Source: Bacteroidaceae bacterium | GTDB taxonomy: Bacteria > Bacteroidota > Bacteroidia > Bacteroidales > Bacteroidaceae | Assembly (NCBI GenBank): GCA_017961145.1 | Contig: JAGCXU010000135.1 | Location: 1-36,922 of the forward strand | DNA length: 36,922 nucleotides | Reading direction: 5' to 3' | Part shown: in pieces, positions 9,218 through 18,641 of the stretch | Position numbering within the stretch: the first letter of the stretch is position 1 | Layout: each line of letters begins with the position of its first letter | Program-made: the position numbers and the translations under genes | The notes under the pieces: generated by a model | Told to the model about the DNA's origin: nothing | What the model saw: the letters and a program-made list of their open reading frames with translations, nothing else | Database searches by the model: none

Positions 9218-10422
9218 TGAGAAAAGAAGACTTCCCTATCCTCCAGAAGGTCATTTATGGAAAGTATCCTTTGGTCTATCTGGACAATGCTGCGACTACG
9301 CAAAAGCCGCGACAAGTCGTGGAGGCCATGACGGAGGAATACTACAACGTGAATGCCAACGTGCATCGTGGCGTGCATTTTCTCTCGCAACAAGCTACGG
9401 AACTGCACGAAGCTTCGCGAGAAACGGTACGCCAGTTCCTGAATGCACGAAGCACTTCTGAGATAATCTTCACTCGCGGAACGACTGAAAGCATCAATCT
9501 CGTAGCCTCTTGCTTTGGGCAAGCTTTCATGAAGGAGGGTGATGAAGTCATCTTGAGCGAGATGGAACATCACAGCAACATCGTTTCGTGGCAACTCTTG
9601 CAGGCTCGTTTGAACATTCGTCTTCGCATCATTCCCATTACAGACGACGGGCATCTCTGCATGGAAGAGTACGAGAAACTCTTCAACGAGCGCACTCGAA
9701 TCGTCAGCGTCACCCATGTAAGTAATGTCTTGGGAACAATCAATCCTGTTCGCGACATCATTCGAATTGCCCATGAACACGAGGTTCCCGTTCTCATAGA
9801 TGGTGCTCAGAGCACGCCTCACTTGAACATAGACGTGCAAGAACTCGATTGTGATTTCTTCGCTTTCAGTGGTCATAAGATTTACGGACCTACTGGCATT
9901 GGCGTGCTTTACGGCAAAGAGAAGTGGCTGGAGCGCATTCCGCCATATATGGGAGGCGGCGAGATGATAAAGAATGTCAGCTTCGAACGTACCACTTTCA
10001 ACGATTTGCCTTATAAGTTCGAAGCAGGAACGCCTGATTATATCGCTTCTACTGGCCTTGCAAAGGCGCTCGAATATGTCACCTCGATTGGCTTCGACAC
10101 CATCCAAGTCCACGAAAAAGACTTGACCAACTATGCCTTCGAGCGACTCATGGAAATAGAGGGGATGCACATCTACGGGCCAAAAGCAGAAGAGCACGAG
10201 GCCGTCATCTCCTTCCAGGTTGGCAATATCCACCATCTCGACATGGGAACTCTGCTCGACCGACTTGGCATAGCCGTTCGCACAGGTCACCATTGTGCAG
10301 AACCACTCATGCGTCGTTTGGGCATCGAAGGCACTTGCAGAGCCAGTTTTGCACTTTATAATACACGACAAGACATCGATGCTCTGGTGGAAGGCATACA
10401 GCGAGTCAGCAAGATGTTTTAG
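9217..10422 (+). CDS. sufS: Cysteine desulfurase SufS
   Basis: SufS is a PLP enzyme that takes sulfur from cysteine as a persulfide for the SUF scaffold. I choose the ATG at 9217 because it overlaps the sufD stop (TAATG) and gives the typical start MRKEDFPILQKVIYGKYPLVYLDNAATT; in-frame ATGs at 9190 and 9208 would lie inside sufD. This gives 401 residues, the normal length. The PLP lysine is in FSGHKIYGPTG, the persulfide-carrying Cys in RTGHHCAEPLM, and EMEHHSN supplies the PLP-stacking His. It is the last gene of the operon. No SufE or SufU follows in the window, so the sulfur acceptor must be encoded elsewhere. Confidence 0.96.
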   Translation: MRKEDFPILQKVIYGKYPLVYLDNAATTQKPRQVVEAMTEEYYNVNANVHRGVHFLSQQATELHEASRETVRQFLNARSTSEIIFTRGTTESINLVASCFGQAFMKEGDEVILSEMEHHSNIVSWQLLQARLNIRLRIIPITDDGHLCMEEYEKLFNERTRIVSVTHVSNVLGTINPVRDIIRIAHEHEVPVLIDGAQSTPHLNIDVQELDCDFFAFSGHKIYGPTGIGVLYGKEKWLERIPPYMGGGEMIKNVSFERTTFNDLPYKFEAGTPDYIASTGLAKALEYVTSIGFDTIQVHEKDLTNYAFERLMEIEGMHIYGPKAEEHEAVISFQVGNIHHLDMGTLLDRLGIAVRTGHHCAEPLMRRLGIEGTCRASFALYNTRQDIDALVEGIQRVSKMF

Positions 10423-10454
10423 GAGTGTCGGCAAACGACTGCAGTGAAGTTGTT

Positions 10455-10540
10455 CAACGTCAAACGTGATGATGGCAAACGTCAAACGTGACGTTTGCAT
10501 TTTACTAACGTGACGTTTGGCAACGACACTAGCCACGTTT
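10455..10540 (+). repeat. Dispersed 3'-end hairpin repeat, copy B, probable suf operon terminator
   Basis: It contains GCAAACGTC (10475-10483), a 6-nt loop and GACGTTTGC (10490-10498), a perfect 9-bp stem followed by ATTTTAC, then a second ACGTGACGTTTGG unit. It aligns with copy A (461-535) and inverted copy C (35595-35716). Its place 50 bp after the sufS stop suggests it ends suf transcription. Confidence 0.6.
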
Positions 10541-10542
10541 AG

Positions 10543-10580
10543 AAAAAGAGCGTGCCCCTCTGGAAAGAAGGACACGCTCC
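10543..10580 (-). terminator. Intrinsic terminator of pnp
   Basis: On the minus strand GAGCGTGTCC pairs with GGGCACGCTC (one mismatch or wobble) and is followed by TTTTT. It lies 37-74 bp past the pnp stop codon. Confidence 0.75.
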
Positions 10581-10616
10581 TGTTATTTATAGAACCTTTC
10601 GTTTCTTCTGGAACGA

Positions 10617-12866
10617 CTATTCTGCTGTGGGATCTTCGCCTTGTTCAGGACGTGGACGACGCTCTCCTCTCTCAGGACGTGGGCGACGTTCTCCCCTCTC
10701 AGGACGAGGTCTGCGCTCACGCTCGACATAACCTTCAGGCTTTTCGAGCAAGGCACGACGACTCAGTTTGAACTTGCCAGTCTTAGGATCGATTTCCAAG
10801 AGTTTCACCTGAAGTTTGTCGCCTTCCTTGATGCCTGCTTCCTCGACGGTCTCGAGGCGCTTCCAATCGATCTCGCTGATATGCAGAAGTCCGTCCTTAC
10901 CAGGCATGAACTCTACGAAGCAGCCGTAAGGCATGATGCTGCGAACTGTGCCTTCATAGACTTCGCCAATCTCTGGAACAGCTACGATGGACTTGATCTT
11001 CGCCATTGCCGCATCAATAACTTCCTTGTTGGGACCGCTCACCTGAATCTTGCCAACACCATCTTCTTCGTCGATAGTAATGGTTGCTCCAGTCTCTTCC
11101 TGCATGCCCTGAATGATCTTTCCGCCTGGGCCAATAACGGCTCCAATGAATTCCTTGGGGATAATCATCTGTTCGATGCGAGGAACGTGAGGCTTCAACT
11201 CTGGACGTGGCTTGTCGAGCGTCTTCATCATCTCAGCGAGGATGTGCTCACGACCTGCCTTTGCCTGCATGAGCGCCTTTTCGAGAATCTCGTAGGAGAG
11301 GCCGTCGCACTTGATGTCCATCTGTGTGGCAGTCAGACCATTAGGCGTGCCAGTTGTCTTGAAGTCCATGTCGCCAAGGTGATCCTCGTCGCCCAAGATG
11401 TCAGAGAGCACGGCATACTTGTCTTCGCCTGGGTTCTTGATGAGTCCCATAGCAATACCACTGACAGGAGCAGAAATGGGAACACCAGCATCCATGAGTG
11501 CCAGACAGCCTGCACAAGTGCTTGCCATCGAGCTGGAACCGTTGCTCTCCAGAATGTCGCTCACTACGCGAATCGTATAGGGGAAGTCCTTTGGCAGCTG
11601 ACCCTTCAGGCCGCGCCAAGCAAGATGGCCGTGACCAATCTCGCGACGACCTACGCCTCTCTGCGCCTTTGCCTCGCCTGTTGAGAAGGGAGGGAAGTTG
11701 TAGTGAAGCAGGAAACGCTGGTATTCGCGTACGAGCACATCGTCAACAAGTTTCTCGTCGAGCTTTGTGCCAAGCGTACAGGTAGCGAGAGACTGCGTCT
11801 CACCACGGGTAAAGATAGCACTTCCGTGAGGTCCGGGCAGTGGGCTAGCCTCGCACCAGATGGGACGAATATCGGTTGTCTTGCGACCATCAAGGCGAAT
11901 GCCTTCGTCCAAGATACAACGACGCATGGCATCTTTCTCGACATCATGATAGTAGCGGTCAATCAAGCCGTTCTTTTCCTCAAGTTCCTCGGCTGGCATA
12001 TCTGTGTGAGCCTCTGCATAAGCGGCTTTGAAGTCCTCGCGGATAGCCTCGAAAGCCTCTGCACGAGCATGCTTCTCAAGGCCCTGCTTGGTCACGTCGT
12101 AAGCCTTCTGATAACAAGCCTGCTTCACGGCTTCGCGGAGTTCGTCGTCGTTCACCTCGTGACAATACTCGCGCTTAACGTCCTTGCCGAGCTCTTTACT
12201 CAGTTCTTTCTGAAGGCGACACATAGGCTTGATGGCCTCGTGAGCAGCCTTGAGGGCAGCCAGAAGGTCAGATTCCTGAACCTCCTTCATCTCGCCTTCC
12301 ACCATCATGATGTTCTCTTCGGTTGCACCAACCATGAGGTCCATATCGGCCTCAGCAAGCTGCTGGAAGGTAGGATTGATGACAAACTCACCATTGATGC
12401 GAGCCACGCGAACCTCCGAAATAGGTCCTTCGAATGGGATATCACTGCAAGCCAATGCTGCAGAAGCGGCAAAGCCAGCCAGAGCATCAGGCATGTCCAC
12501 ACCGTCGGCAGAGAAGAGGATTACATTTACATACACCTCAGCATGATAGTTGCTGGGGAAAAGGGGGCGCAGAGCGCGGTCAACAAGGCGACAAGTCAGT
12601 ATCTCGTCGTCATTTGCCTTACCCTCACGCTTCGTGAAACCGCCAGGAAAACGACCTGCGGCAAAATACTTTTCTCTGTACTCAACCTGTAAGGGCATGA
12701 AATCTGTACCGGGAACGGCATCTTTGGCTGCGCAAACAGTGGCCAGGAGCATTGTGTTGTTCATGCGAAGCATCACGGAACCATCGGCTTGTTTGGCAAG
12801 TTTCCCGGTCTCGATGCTGATGGTTCTTCCATCAGGCAACTCGACTGTCTTTGTAATTACGTTCAT
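10617..12866 (-). CDS. pnp: Polyribonucleotide nucleotidyltransferase (PNPase)
   Basis: PNPase degrades RNA 3' to 5' by phosphorolysis as a cytoplasmic trimer. The 749 residues hold two RNase PH domains (about 1-230 and 310-550) separated by a helical linker. A KH domain ([19 protein letters not shown]) and an S1 domain ([19 protein letters not shown]...GLLHISEI) follow. The second RNase PH core has the family blocks FTRGETQSL and [12 protein letters not shown]. The C-terminus is a basic, disordered tail of three near-identical RRPRPERGE units, encoded by an obvious 27-bp tandem repeat at about 10635-10715. Such tails may help RNA or partner binding and can vary in repeat number. The gene has its own promoter (CAAAGGTA complement at 12923-12930) and terminator, and converges on the suf operon. 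Confidence 0.97.
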   Translation of the reverse strand: MNVITKTVELPDGRTISIETGKLAKQADGSVMLRMNNTMLLATVCAAKDAVPGTDFMPLQVEYREKYFAAGRFPGGFTKREGKANDDEILTCRLVDRALRPLFPSNYHAEVYVNVILFSADGVDMPDALAGFAASAALACSDIPFEGPISEVRVARINGEFVINPTFQQLAEADMDLMVGATEENIMMVEGEMKEVQESDLLAALKAAHEAIKPMCRLQKELSKELGKDVKREYCHEVNDDELREAVKQACYQKAYDVTKQGLEKHARAEAFEAIREDFKAAYAEAHTDMPAEELEEKNGLIDRYYHDVEKDAMRRCILDEGIRLDGRKTTDIRPIWCEASPLPGPHGSAIFTRGETQSLATCTLGTKLDEKLVDDVLVREYQRFLLHYNFPPFSTGEAKAQRGVGRREIGHGHLAWRGLKGQLPKDFPYTIRVVSDILESNGSSSMASTCAGCLALMDAGVPISAPVSGIAMGLIKNPGEDKYAVLSDILGDEDHLGDMDFKTTGTPNGLTATQMDIKCDGLSYEILEKALMQAKAGREHILAEMMKTLDKPRPELKPHVPRIEQMIIPKEFIGAVIGPGGKIIQGMQEETGATITIDEEDGVGKIQVSGPNKEVIDAAMAKIKSIVAVPEIGEVYEGTVRSIMPYGCFVEFMPGKDGLLHISEIDWKRLETVEEAGIKEGDKLQVKLLEIDPKTGKFKLSRRALLEKPEGYVERERRPRPERGERRPRPERGERRPRPEQGEDPTAE

Positions 12867-12922
12867 CTTGTTTTGTTTAACTTATTGTTTCCTTTACATC
12901 TAATATAATATAAAAAATCGCA

Positions 12923-12930
12923 CAAAGGTA
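12923..12930 (-). promoter_or_regulatory. -7 box of the pnp promoter
   Basis: Read on the minus strand this is TACCTTTG, 57 bp upstream of the pnp ATG, leaving an AT-rich leader. Immediately upstream of the promoter (12939-12960) is a short tandem run of GTGAAGA heptamers. I see no gene in 12867-13055. Confidence 0.6.
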
Positions 12931-13055
12931 AGAAAAAAAGTGAAGAGTGAAGAGTGAAAAGCGGAAAATTATTCGCTTTCCTGCTGATTTTCGTGCTTTT
13001 ATGCCACTTCAAGCACTTCGCCGCAGCCAGTTTTCCTCGAAATAGAATGATAAGG

Positions 13056-14009
13056 TCAGGCTTCCAGACACCGCCTGTCTATCAGATTGTTTGCTATGGC
13101 GTAAATGGTCAGACCGGCAAGAGAGTGTATCTGCAACTTGCGCGAGATGTTCCGTCTATGCGTAATAACTGTGTTGACAGATATGAAGAGGTGAGCCGCT
13201 ATCTCCTTATTCGACATCCCCTGAACAAGGCACACAATAATCTCCTTCTCTCTTTCCGATATGGATTCCGCGCTTTCGGCATTCTTTATCATAGATGAGA
13301 TCCTGACAGTGACGTCGTTTTCCTTTATCCTTCGCTCCAAGACACGAATGGCTGGAACAAACAGGACTTCCTCTACGTTGCTGTGATTGAGGAGCCACTC
13401 CTCGTTGTTATAGATGTCGTAGAGTGTTGCCGTGAGCTGATTGTTGGCAAGACCATTGTGCGGCAGGTACTTGATGATGATGTTCTTCAGTTCCTGGAAC
13501 TTGCCGGTCGTGTCGCTATGATGCTTCGAGAAGATATCGACATTGTAGCCTGATGTAGGTTCCCCTCGAAGCAACGCCTCAACATAAGGGAACAAAGTCT
13601 TCTCCTCGTACTTCATGTGGAGACGGATGTCGTGGGCATATTCGTCATAAAGGCGCAGTATCAAGGATGCGAGACCTTCGCCACGACAAAGCGACTCCTC
13701 GAGTTTCGTGCGGATAGAAGGCAGCTGGAAGTCAAGGAAATAACGATGCGAGGCTTGCAAATAGCCAAGCAAAGTCTTCACAGAAATCTTGTCGTCGGTC
13801 TCCTTTGGCGTATAACCATTAATGAGGAAATTGACGACCGTGAGGAAAGTGTAGCAGTCCACATCCTGCTCGCGACAAACCTCGCTGACCGTCTTGTCGC
13901 CGAAGCCAAGACGTATGCCAAAGGCACTCAAGCCCTGCAGCATGCTGTAGTTATCACTGATGAGGTCTATCATCTTGTCATCTGCCTCGTATAATTTCAT
14001 TCGTTTCAT
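13056..14009 (-). CDS. Hemerythrin-LuxR fusion regulator (Ric/YtfE-like sensor with HTH)
   Basis: The start is set at 14009: the TACCTTTG promoter box lies at 14032-14039, so a longer ORF start at 14060 would precede the mRNA, and GGAG stands before this ATG. The 317-residue protein has three parts. Residues 1-65 resemble the N-terminal domain of Ric/ScdA repair proteins. Residues about 80-225 are a hemerythrin-like helical bundle with likely di-iron ligands His88, His126, His131, Glu135/136, His163/164, His209 and Glu213/214. Residues about 248-310 are a LuxR-type HTH (SEREKEIIVCLVQGMSNKEIAAHLFISVNTVITHRRNI). Ric proteins repair Fe-S centres after nitric oxide or oxidant stress; fused to an HTH, the di-iron bundle probably senses O2, NO or redox state. 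It is divergent from the imelysin operon, which it may control. Confidence 0.85.
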   Translation of the reverse strand: MKRMKLYEADDKMIDLISDNYSMLQGLSAFGIRLGFGDKTVSEVCREQDVDCYTFLTVVNFLINGYTPKETDDKISVKTLLGYLQASHRYFLDFQLPSIRTKLEESLCRGEGLASLILRLYDEYAHDIRLHMKYEEKTLFPYVEALLRGEPTSGYNVDIFSKHHSDTTGKFQELKNIIIKYLPHNGLANNQLTATLYDIYNNEEWLLNHSNVEEVLFVPAIRVLERRIKENDVTVRISSMIKNAESAESISEREKEIIVCLVQGMSNKEIAAHLFISVNTVITHRRNISRKLQIHSLAGLTIYAIANNLIDRRCLEA

Positions 14010-14031
14010 AGAATAATCTCCATTTTGCCTG

Positions 14032-14039
14032 CAAAGGTA
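14032..14039 (-). promoter_or_regulatory. -7 box of the hemerythrin-LuxR gene promoter
   Basis: TACCTTTG on the minus strand, with ATTG about 20 bp upstream as an imperfect -33. The leader to the ATG at 14009 is short. The remaining divergent region to 14236 holds the promoter of the barrel-protein gene, which I cannot place securely (TACTTTTA at 14174 is a weak candidate). Confidence 0.65.
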
Positions 14040-14236
14040 CACATTTCCTTCGATATTCACAATCCCCTTTTGTAGGTAATTCCCTTTCCCTCATTCATAA
14101 TACATAATTATTATGCGGTATGCACATAATCACAACAAGGTAGATTTGACGACATGTTACGGGAAAGAACACTTACTTTTAGGTATTGCCTGCTATGCTG
14201 AAAGGAAGTACTTTTGCGCTCGAAAACAAACAAGAC

Positions 14237-15622
14237 ATGAGAACTTTATTATTAATAATCGTCTGCTTGCTGTCAACCGTCAGTCTGCTTGGACAAGACA
14301 AAGGAACAGATGCCACAACTGGTGCCTCGCAGCAAGTGGAGAAGAAAAAGAAGCTGACAGAAGTCCTGTCGCGTCTGCACATCGGAGGTTATGGCGAAGC
14401 CGTGATGACCCGTAACTTCTACAGCCAAAGTTTCAATCGTTACAAGAAGCCGGAAAACTACAGAACAGATAAGAGTCATGGTCGCTTTGACTTACCTCAC
14501 GTCTGTCTGAACATAGGATATGACTTTGGGAAAGGATGGAGCGTAGGTACCGAGATAGAGTTTGAACATGGAGGCAATGGGACGGCTGTAGAGATAGAGG
14601 CAGAAGAGGCAGGCGAATATGAGGCAGAAGTGGAAAAAGGCGGTGAAGTGAACATTGAGCAGTTCTGGATAAACAAAGCCTTTCTGCAAGGGATGCTCAA
14701 CATAAAGGCAGGAGAGATTATCGTGCCCGTCGGATATTCCAATGCCTATCACGAGCCGAATCAGTTCTTCACTGCTTATCGTCCTGAAGGTGAAGCAACC
14801 ATCTTTCCCAACACATGGCATCAGATCGGTCTCTCCCTTTGGGGAAGAATAAAGGAATGGCGCTACGAGGCACAGTTCCTCTCAGGCTTGAACTCCGAGA
14901 GCTTCACGGCAGAGAACTTCGTGCATTATGGGGCCACGAGTCCTTACGAGTTCAAGGTCGCCAACAACTTTGCAGGAGCTTTGCGCATAGACAACTATTC
15001 CGTGAATGGTCTTCGCATCGGCCTGAGCGGTTACTATGGTTACACTTTCCGCAACACCTTGCGGACGCCTGGCAGCAAGTACGAGGATGTGACGGGAGCG
15101 CTTGGCATTGTGGCTCTCGACTTCACATTCAATCGATGGAACTGGATCGTGAGAGGAAATGCAGACTATGCTCACTTCAGCGACGCTGACAAGATTTCCG
15201 CCTACAATCAGGCCAACTGGACTCACCACAAATATCAGGACGGCAACCCTCACCACTATACTAATATAGGTAGCAACGCCCTTGCATGCGGAATTGAGGC
15301 AGGTTATAATGTCTTCTCACAAATACATAAACTGAAACAGAAGGATGGGAAGTTCTACTTGTTCGGACGCTTCGAGCACTACAATACGATGGCTTCTGGC
15401 ACATACAAGTCGATGTACAAATACACGAAGAAATACCGCTTTGCTTTTGGCGTGAACTATTCTCCTATTAAACAAATCACCATAAAAGGAGAGTATTCTT
15501 ACCGCTTCTTCGAGAAACCAAACAATCACGGACTCACCTCTGACAGCCCACTCTACAAGCAACCTTACAACAATGAGCCAAGCATCAGCCTTGGCGTGAC
15601 TTATTGCGGGAAATTTCTATAA
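14237..15622 (+). CDS. Outer-membrane beta-barrel (porin-like) protein of the imelysin operon
   Basis: I start at 14237 because it gives a clean signal peptide, MRTLLLIIVCLLSTVSLLGQ; an upstream in-frame ATG at 14186 adds 17 residues that would bury it. The mature protein of about 440 residues alternates aromatic and polar residues, with many strands such as LHIGGYGEAVMTRNFYSQ and GRFDLPHVCLNIGYDFGKGW, and ends in an aromatic-rich strand, ISLGVTYCGKFL. This fits a phosphate-selective-porin-like barrel. An acidic insert (EIEAEEAGEYEAEVEKGGEV) near residue 120 may be a metal- or cation-attracting loop. It is 25 bp upstream of the imelysin gene, so it probably provides the outer-membrane route for whatever that system binds. 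The exact family cannot be fixed by eye. Confidence 0.7.
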   Translation: MRTLLLIIVCLLSTVSLLGQDKGTDATTGASQQVEKKKKLTEVLSRLHIGGYGEAVMTRNFYSQSFNRYKKPENYRTDKSHGRFDLPHVCLNIGYDFGKGWSVGTEIEFEHGGNGTAVEIEAEEAGEYEAEVEKGGEVNIEQFWINKAFLQGMLNIKAGEIIVPVGYSNAYHEPNQFFTAYRPEGEATIFPNTWHQIGLSLWGRIKEWRYEAQFLSGLNSESFTAENFVHYGATSPYEFKVANNFAGALRIDNYSVNGLRIGLSGYYGYTFRNTLRTPGSKYEDVTGALGIVALDFTFNRWNWIVRGNADYAHFSDADKISAYNQANWTHHKYQDGNPHHYTNIGSNALACGIEAGYNVFSQIHKLKQKDGKFYLFGRFEHYNTMASGTYKSMYKYTKKYRFAFGVNYSPIKQITIKGEYSYRFFEKPNNHGLTSDSPLYKQPYNNEPSISLGVTYCGKFL

Positions 15623-15647
15623 CAATCACAAACAAACATAAAATACA

Positions 15648-16844
15648 ATGAAAACAAAGAATCTTTTGAAGATGGCAGCCTTGGCTGCTTTCTTTTCCAC
15701 AAGTTTTGCTTCGTGCTCAAACGAAGACGATAACGACACAACTATTATTACAGGCACTCAAGCGGCGTTAGACAAGGCTTGCAAAGACTGGAAGACAGCC
15801 CGCGCCTCTTGGGAAAACTCCGAGGCTTTCCTGTTTGGAGCTGCAGATGTTTATTCTATTGACCCACATACCGACACGTGGCCTGTTGCAGCGAATGACC
15901 TTGCCGATGTCTTGCGCGACGCTACGGCTATGGCGAACCTCGATGACTTTATAAAGACTGCGAACTCGGGCATCTTGGGTTATCACGGCTTGGAGTATGT
16001 CCTCTTTCGTCAGGGACAGCCTCGCCAAATCAGTCAAATCACAAATCTCGAGTACAGTTACATCTGCGCAGTTGCAAAAGATTTATACAACGCAACGGCG
16101 ACGCTGGAAGCGGCGTGGGACGCTAAGGAAAGCAATGCCGAGCGCCATCAGATAGCTCTCACTTATGTGGCTACTCATAATGCCATCAATGACGATGGTT
16201 ATGGCGAAGGTTCGCTTGGCTCGTTCCGAAACTTCGGTAAGGCCTTCAAGACTCCTGGCACTGGCGATTGGGCAACGTCTCTCGATGCTACTCTTGAGAT
16301 AATTTCAGGCTGTCAGGACATCATAGGCGAGGTAGGCGATTCAAAGATTGGTCTGCCATATACCGGTGAAGATGCCACCTACATTGAGTCGCCTTATGCT
16401 TACAATTCCATTACGGACTTCTACGACAATATCGTTTCTTGCAAGAATGCCCTCTTCGGAGGGATGGGAGCAAGTGTTCCGAACGAGAAGTCGCTCATTT
16501 ACTTTTGTCGTAATGCCGGCAATGCGACGTTGGCCGGTCAAGCCAATTCTGTTGTAACGAAGCTTGAGGCCGCTCTGATGGCTATAAAGGCTATGAAGGC
16601 TCCTTTTGCTCTTTACTTTTCCGATTCATCATGCAAGGTTGCCATCGATGCCTTGGGCGAACTGGACGATGCTCTCGGCGCACTTTCCGAGACACTTGGC
16701 GGTTATTCGGGCAATACGATTGTCGAGGCACAATGTCAGGTCATAAACGAGAATTATGCTGATAATGTGGTGCTCGCTACCTATCGCATGCTGGCCGACA
16801 ACGCTGAGAATCTGTACAAATCTATTGTGAATATAAAGAACTGA
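15648..16844 (+). CDS. Imelysin family lipoprotein (peptidase M75-like)
   Basis: The protein has 398 residues. The N-terminus MKTKNLLKMAALAAFFSTSFASC carries a lipobox with Cys23. The imelysin signature GxHxxE is present as GYHGLEYVLF (Gly111, His113, Glu116). Imelysins resemble bacterial iron-uptake proteins such as EfeO/EfeM and IrpA; despite the M75 peptidase label, the conserved His/Glu set is thought to bind metal. The two helical-bundle halves of the family would cover residues 40-395. The gene is between a barrel-protein gene and a di-heme oxidoreductase gene (4-bp gap), a grouping also known for imelysin genes in Pseudomonas and other Bacteroidota. A role in periplasmic or surface iron handling is likely, but the ligand is not shown. 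Confidence 0.92.
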   Translation: MKTKNLLKMAALAAFFSTSFASCSNEDDNDTTIITGTQAALDKACKDWKTARASWENSEAFLFGAADVYSIDPHTDTWPVAANDLADVLRDATAMANLDDFIKTANSGILGYHGLEYVLFRQGQPRQISQITNLEYSYICAVAKDLYNATATLEAAWDAKESNAERHQIALTYVATHNAINDDGYGEGSLGSFRNFGKAFKTPGTGDWATSLDATLEIISGCQDIIGEVGDSKIGLPYTGEDATYIESPYAYNSITDFYDNIVSCKNALFGGMGASVPNEKSLIYFCRNAGNATLAGQANSVVTKLEAALMAIKAMKAPFALYFSDSSCKVAIDALGELDDALGALSETLGGYSGNTIVEAQCQVINENYADNVVLATYRMLADNAENLYKSIVNIKN

Positions 16845-16848
16845 AGCC

Positions 16849-18546
16849 ATGAACTACCTGAAACTTTTGCCTCTTCTCGCCCTTTTCCTCGTCGGATGTG
16901 AGGATGAAGGTCCTGCAACGCTCGTCACTTGGGACATCGGCGAACCGACAACATCTGACGACTCTGAAGATTATTATGCAGGAGGATTGCTTGGTACAAC
17001 CACGGTAAACACTGCTACGGCATACGAACAACCAACAAAAGCGGTGCAAGACGCGGGCATGATGACTGCGTTCAACGAAGGCGAATATCTCTTCGAAAAG
17101 GACTACAACACCAACACTGAGGGTGCCTTCCGAGGGCTCGGACCAGTGTATGTGCGACGAGGTTGCCTCTATTGTCACCCTGGCTATGGCCATGGAGCAC
17201 GGCAAACAGAGTATAAAGCCGACACGCACCGCAATGGATATCTGCTCGTCATCTACGACAAGACCACCAATGCCTACATCCGTTCCGTTGCAGGAATGCC
17301 GCAGACGGGTGCTGTCAAGCCCTTCAAGGCTCCTATAGACGAGAACCAGATCAAGATTGCGTGGAACGACTACACCGACGAGTGGGACAATCAGTTCCCC
17401 GATGGCGAGACCTACTCCCTCATCTATCCTGAGGTGACGATACCTTACACAGCCTATTACGCCCCCGTTGTCGTTCAACGTAGCGGCGTCGACATAGAGT
17501 TGTCGGAAGAAGAATACGACAACGAAGTGGGCGTCTTGTTGGAGTCCACGATAGGCATTTACGGAACAGGCCTCACTGATGCCATACCCGATGAGGACAT
17601 CACGGAACAATGGAAGGCAGAAGGCGAGTATTTCAACAGCATCGGTCGCACTGATGCACTTAACCCGGCTCTGTGGAACCAAGCTGCCAACACATGGAAC
17701 AGCTTCTACAGTAATACCATTCAGGGCGACGGCACAAAGTATGTTCGCCGCTATACTTATGCTCTTTCTCGTGGTCCTCTTCTCGATGCAGCAGGTGCCA
17801 ACGCCATTTGGAACATCACAAATGTCACACGTTCTGACCGTCGTTACCATTACCTCGACCTTGCCGGAAAGTACTATGCCACGAAAGCATCTGAAGACCC
17901 GGATGTTCAGGCGGGATTTGAGGAATACATCAATCGCATCGACCCCGCTCACGCGCATCCGGAATGGCACACAGGCAATCTTCAGCAGGACATCTACACT
18001 TACCTCACCAGCAAGTCACTCGATGCTGAGATGTCAGATGAGCAGTACAGAAGTCTAATGGTCTGGCATCGTGGCTTGGCAGTTCCTGCTGCACGAAACA
18101 CCGCCACAGAAGATTTCAGGCAGGGCAAGCGCTTGTTCTCACAGATAGGATGTGCTTCTTGCCATCGTCCATCGTGGCAGACGGGAAACGACCACTTACA
18201 AGACCCTGCCCGATTCTTTCTTTCGGACAACGACATGCCTCGCTATCCTAACCAGAAGATATGGCCTTACACGGACTTCGTTCAGCACCGTCTCTGGATG
18301 AAGAATGACATTCGCACAGGCTGGTGTCGCACAACGCCTTTGTGGGGACGAGGACTCGCAGCCAAATGCGGAAGTGGTGTGGAGAGGCTGCACGACTGCA
18401 GAGCGCGCAATGTCATAGAGGCCATCATGTGGCACGGATGCCGTTGGGAAGGCGGAACGAGCGACGCCTACCACTCCGTTCTTCAGTTCCGCGCACTCAG
18501 CAAGAAAGAACGCGACCAGGTTGTCTTCTTCATCGAATCGATATAA
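16849..18546 (+). CDS. Di-heme oxidoreductase lipoprotein (DUF1111 family)
   Basis: The protein has 565 residues. It begins with a lipoprotein signal, MNYLKLLPLLALFLVGC (Cys17), so it is anchored on the periplasmic side or surface. Two c-type heme motifs are present: CLYCH (residues 106-110) and CASCH (435-439). The C-terminal block LWGRGLAAKCGSG...RLHDCRARNVIEAIMWHGC is the typical end of the DUF1111/putative thiol oxidoreductase family, related to MauG/cytochrome c peroxidase folds. It needs a cytochrome c maturation system and heme. It starts 4 bp after the imelysin gene, so both are made together. A redox step on iron, for example oxidation or reduction of the imelysin-bound metal, is a reasonable guess. 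No enzyme activity is established for this branch. Confidence 0.9.
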   Translation: MNYLKLLPLLALFLVGCEDEGPATLVTWDIGEPTTSDDSEDYYAGGLLGTTTVNTATAYEQPTKAVQDAGMMTAFNEGEYLFEKDYNTNTEGAFRGLGPVYVRRGCLYCHPGYGHGARQTEYKADTHRNGYLLVIYDKTTNAYIRSVAGMPQTGAVKPFKAPIDENQIKIAWNDYTDEWDNQFPDGETYSLIYPEVTIPYTAYYAPVVVQRSGVDIELSEEEYDNEVGVLLESTIGIYGTGLTDAIPDEDITEQWKAEGEYFNSIGRTDALNPALWNQAANTWNSFYSNTIQGDGTKYVRRYTYALSRGPLLDAAGANAIWNITNVTRSDRRYHYLDLAGKYYATKASEDPDVQAGFEEYINRIDPAHAHPEWHTGNLQQDIYTYLTSKSLDAEMSDEQYRSLMVWHRGLAVPAARNTATEDFRQGKRLFSQIGCASCHRPSWQTGNDHLQDPARFFLSDNDMPRYPNQKIWPYTDFVQHRLWMKNDIRTGWCRTTPLWGRGLAAKCGSGVERLHDCRARNVIEAIMWHGCRWEGGTSDAYHSVLQFRALSKKERDQVVFFIESI

Positions 18547-18587
18547 GTTCAGGGGCTGACGACAAACAGAAAATAATTGGGATTTGT

Positions 18588-18618
18588 TTTGTATTGTTCT
18601 CGCTTCTTCGTACCTTTG
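18588..18618 (+). promoter_or_regulatory. Promoter of the thioredoxin-fold lipoprotein gene
   Basis: TTTG (18588-18591), 19 bp, TACCTTTG (18611-18618), with the ATG 24 bp further on. It separates this gene from the imelysin operon. Confidence 0.75.
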
Positions 18619-18641
18619 CACACGCTAAAGCACTAAATCGG

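Noticed and set aside
9046-10575. 509-codon minus-strand ORF opposite sufS and the end of sufD
   Set aside because: Antisense to firmly identified suf genes and extends through the 3' hairpin repeat; no coding signal of its own.
12954-13298. 114-codon plus-strand ORF starting in the GTGAAGA repeat
   Set aside because: Overlaps the 3' half of the hemerythrin-LuxR gene in antisense and has no promoter; the apparent signal-like start is from repeat and AT-rich DNA.
16822-17970. 382-codon minus-strand ORF opposite the di-heme oxidoreductase
   Set aside because: Shadow of a gene with two heme motifs and a lipobox.
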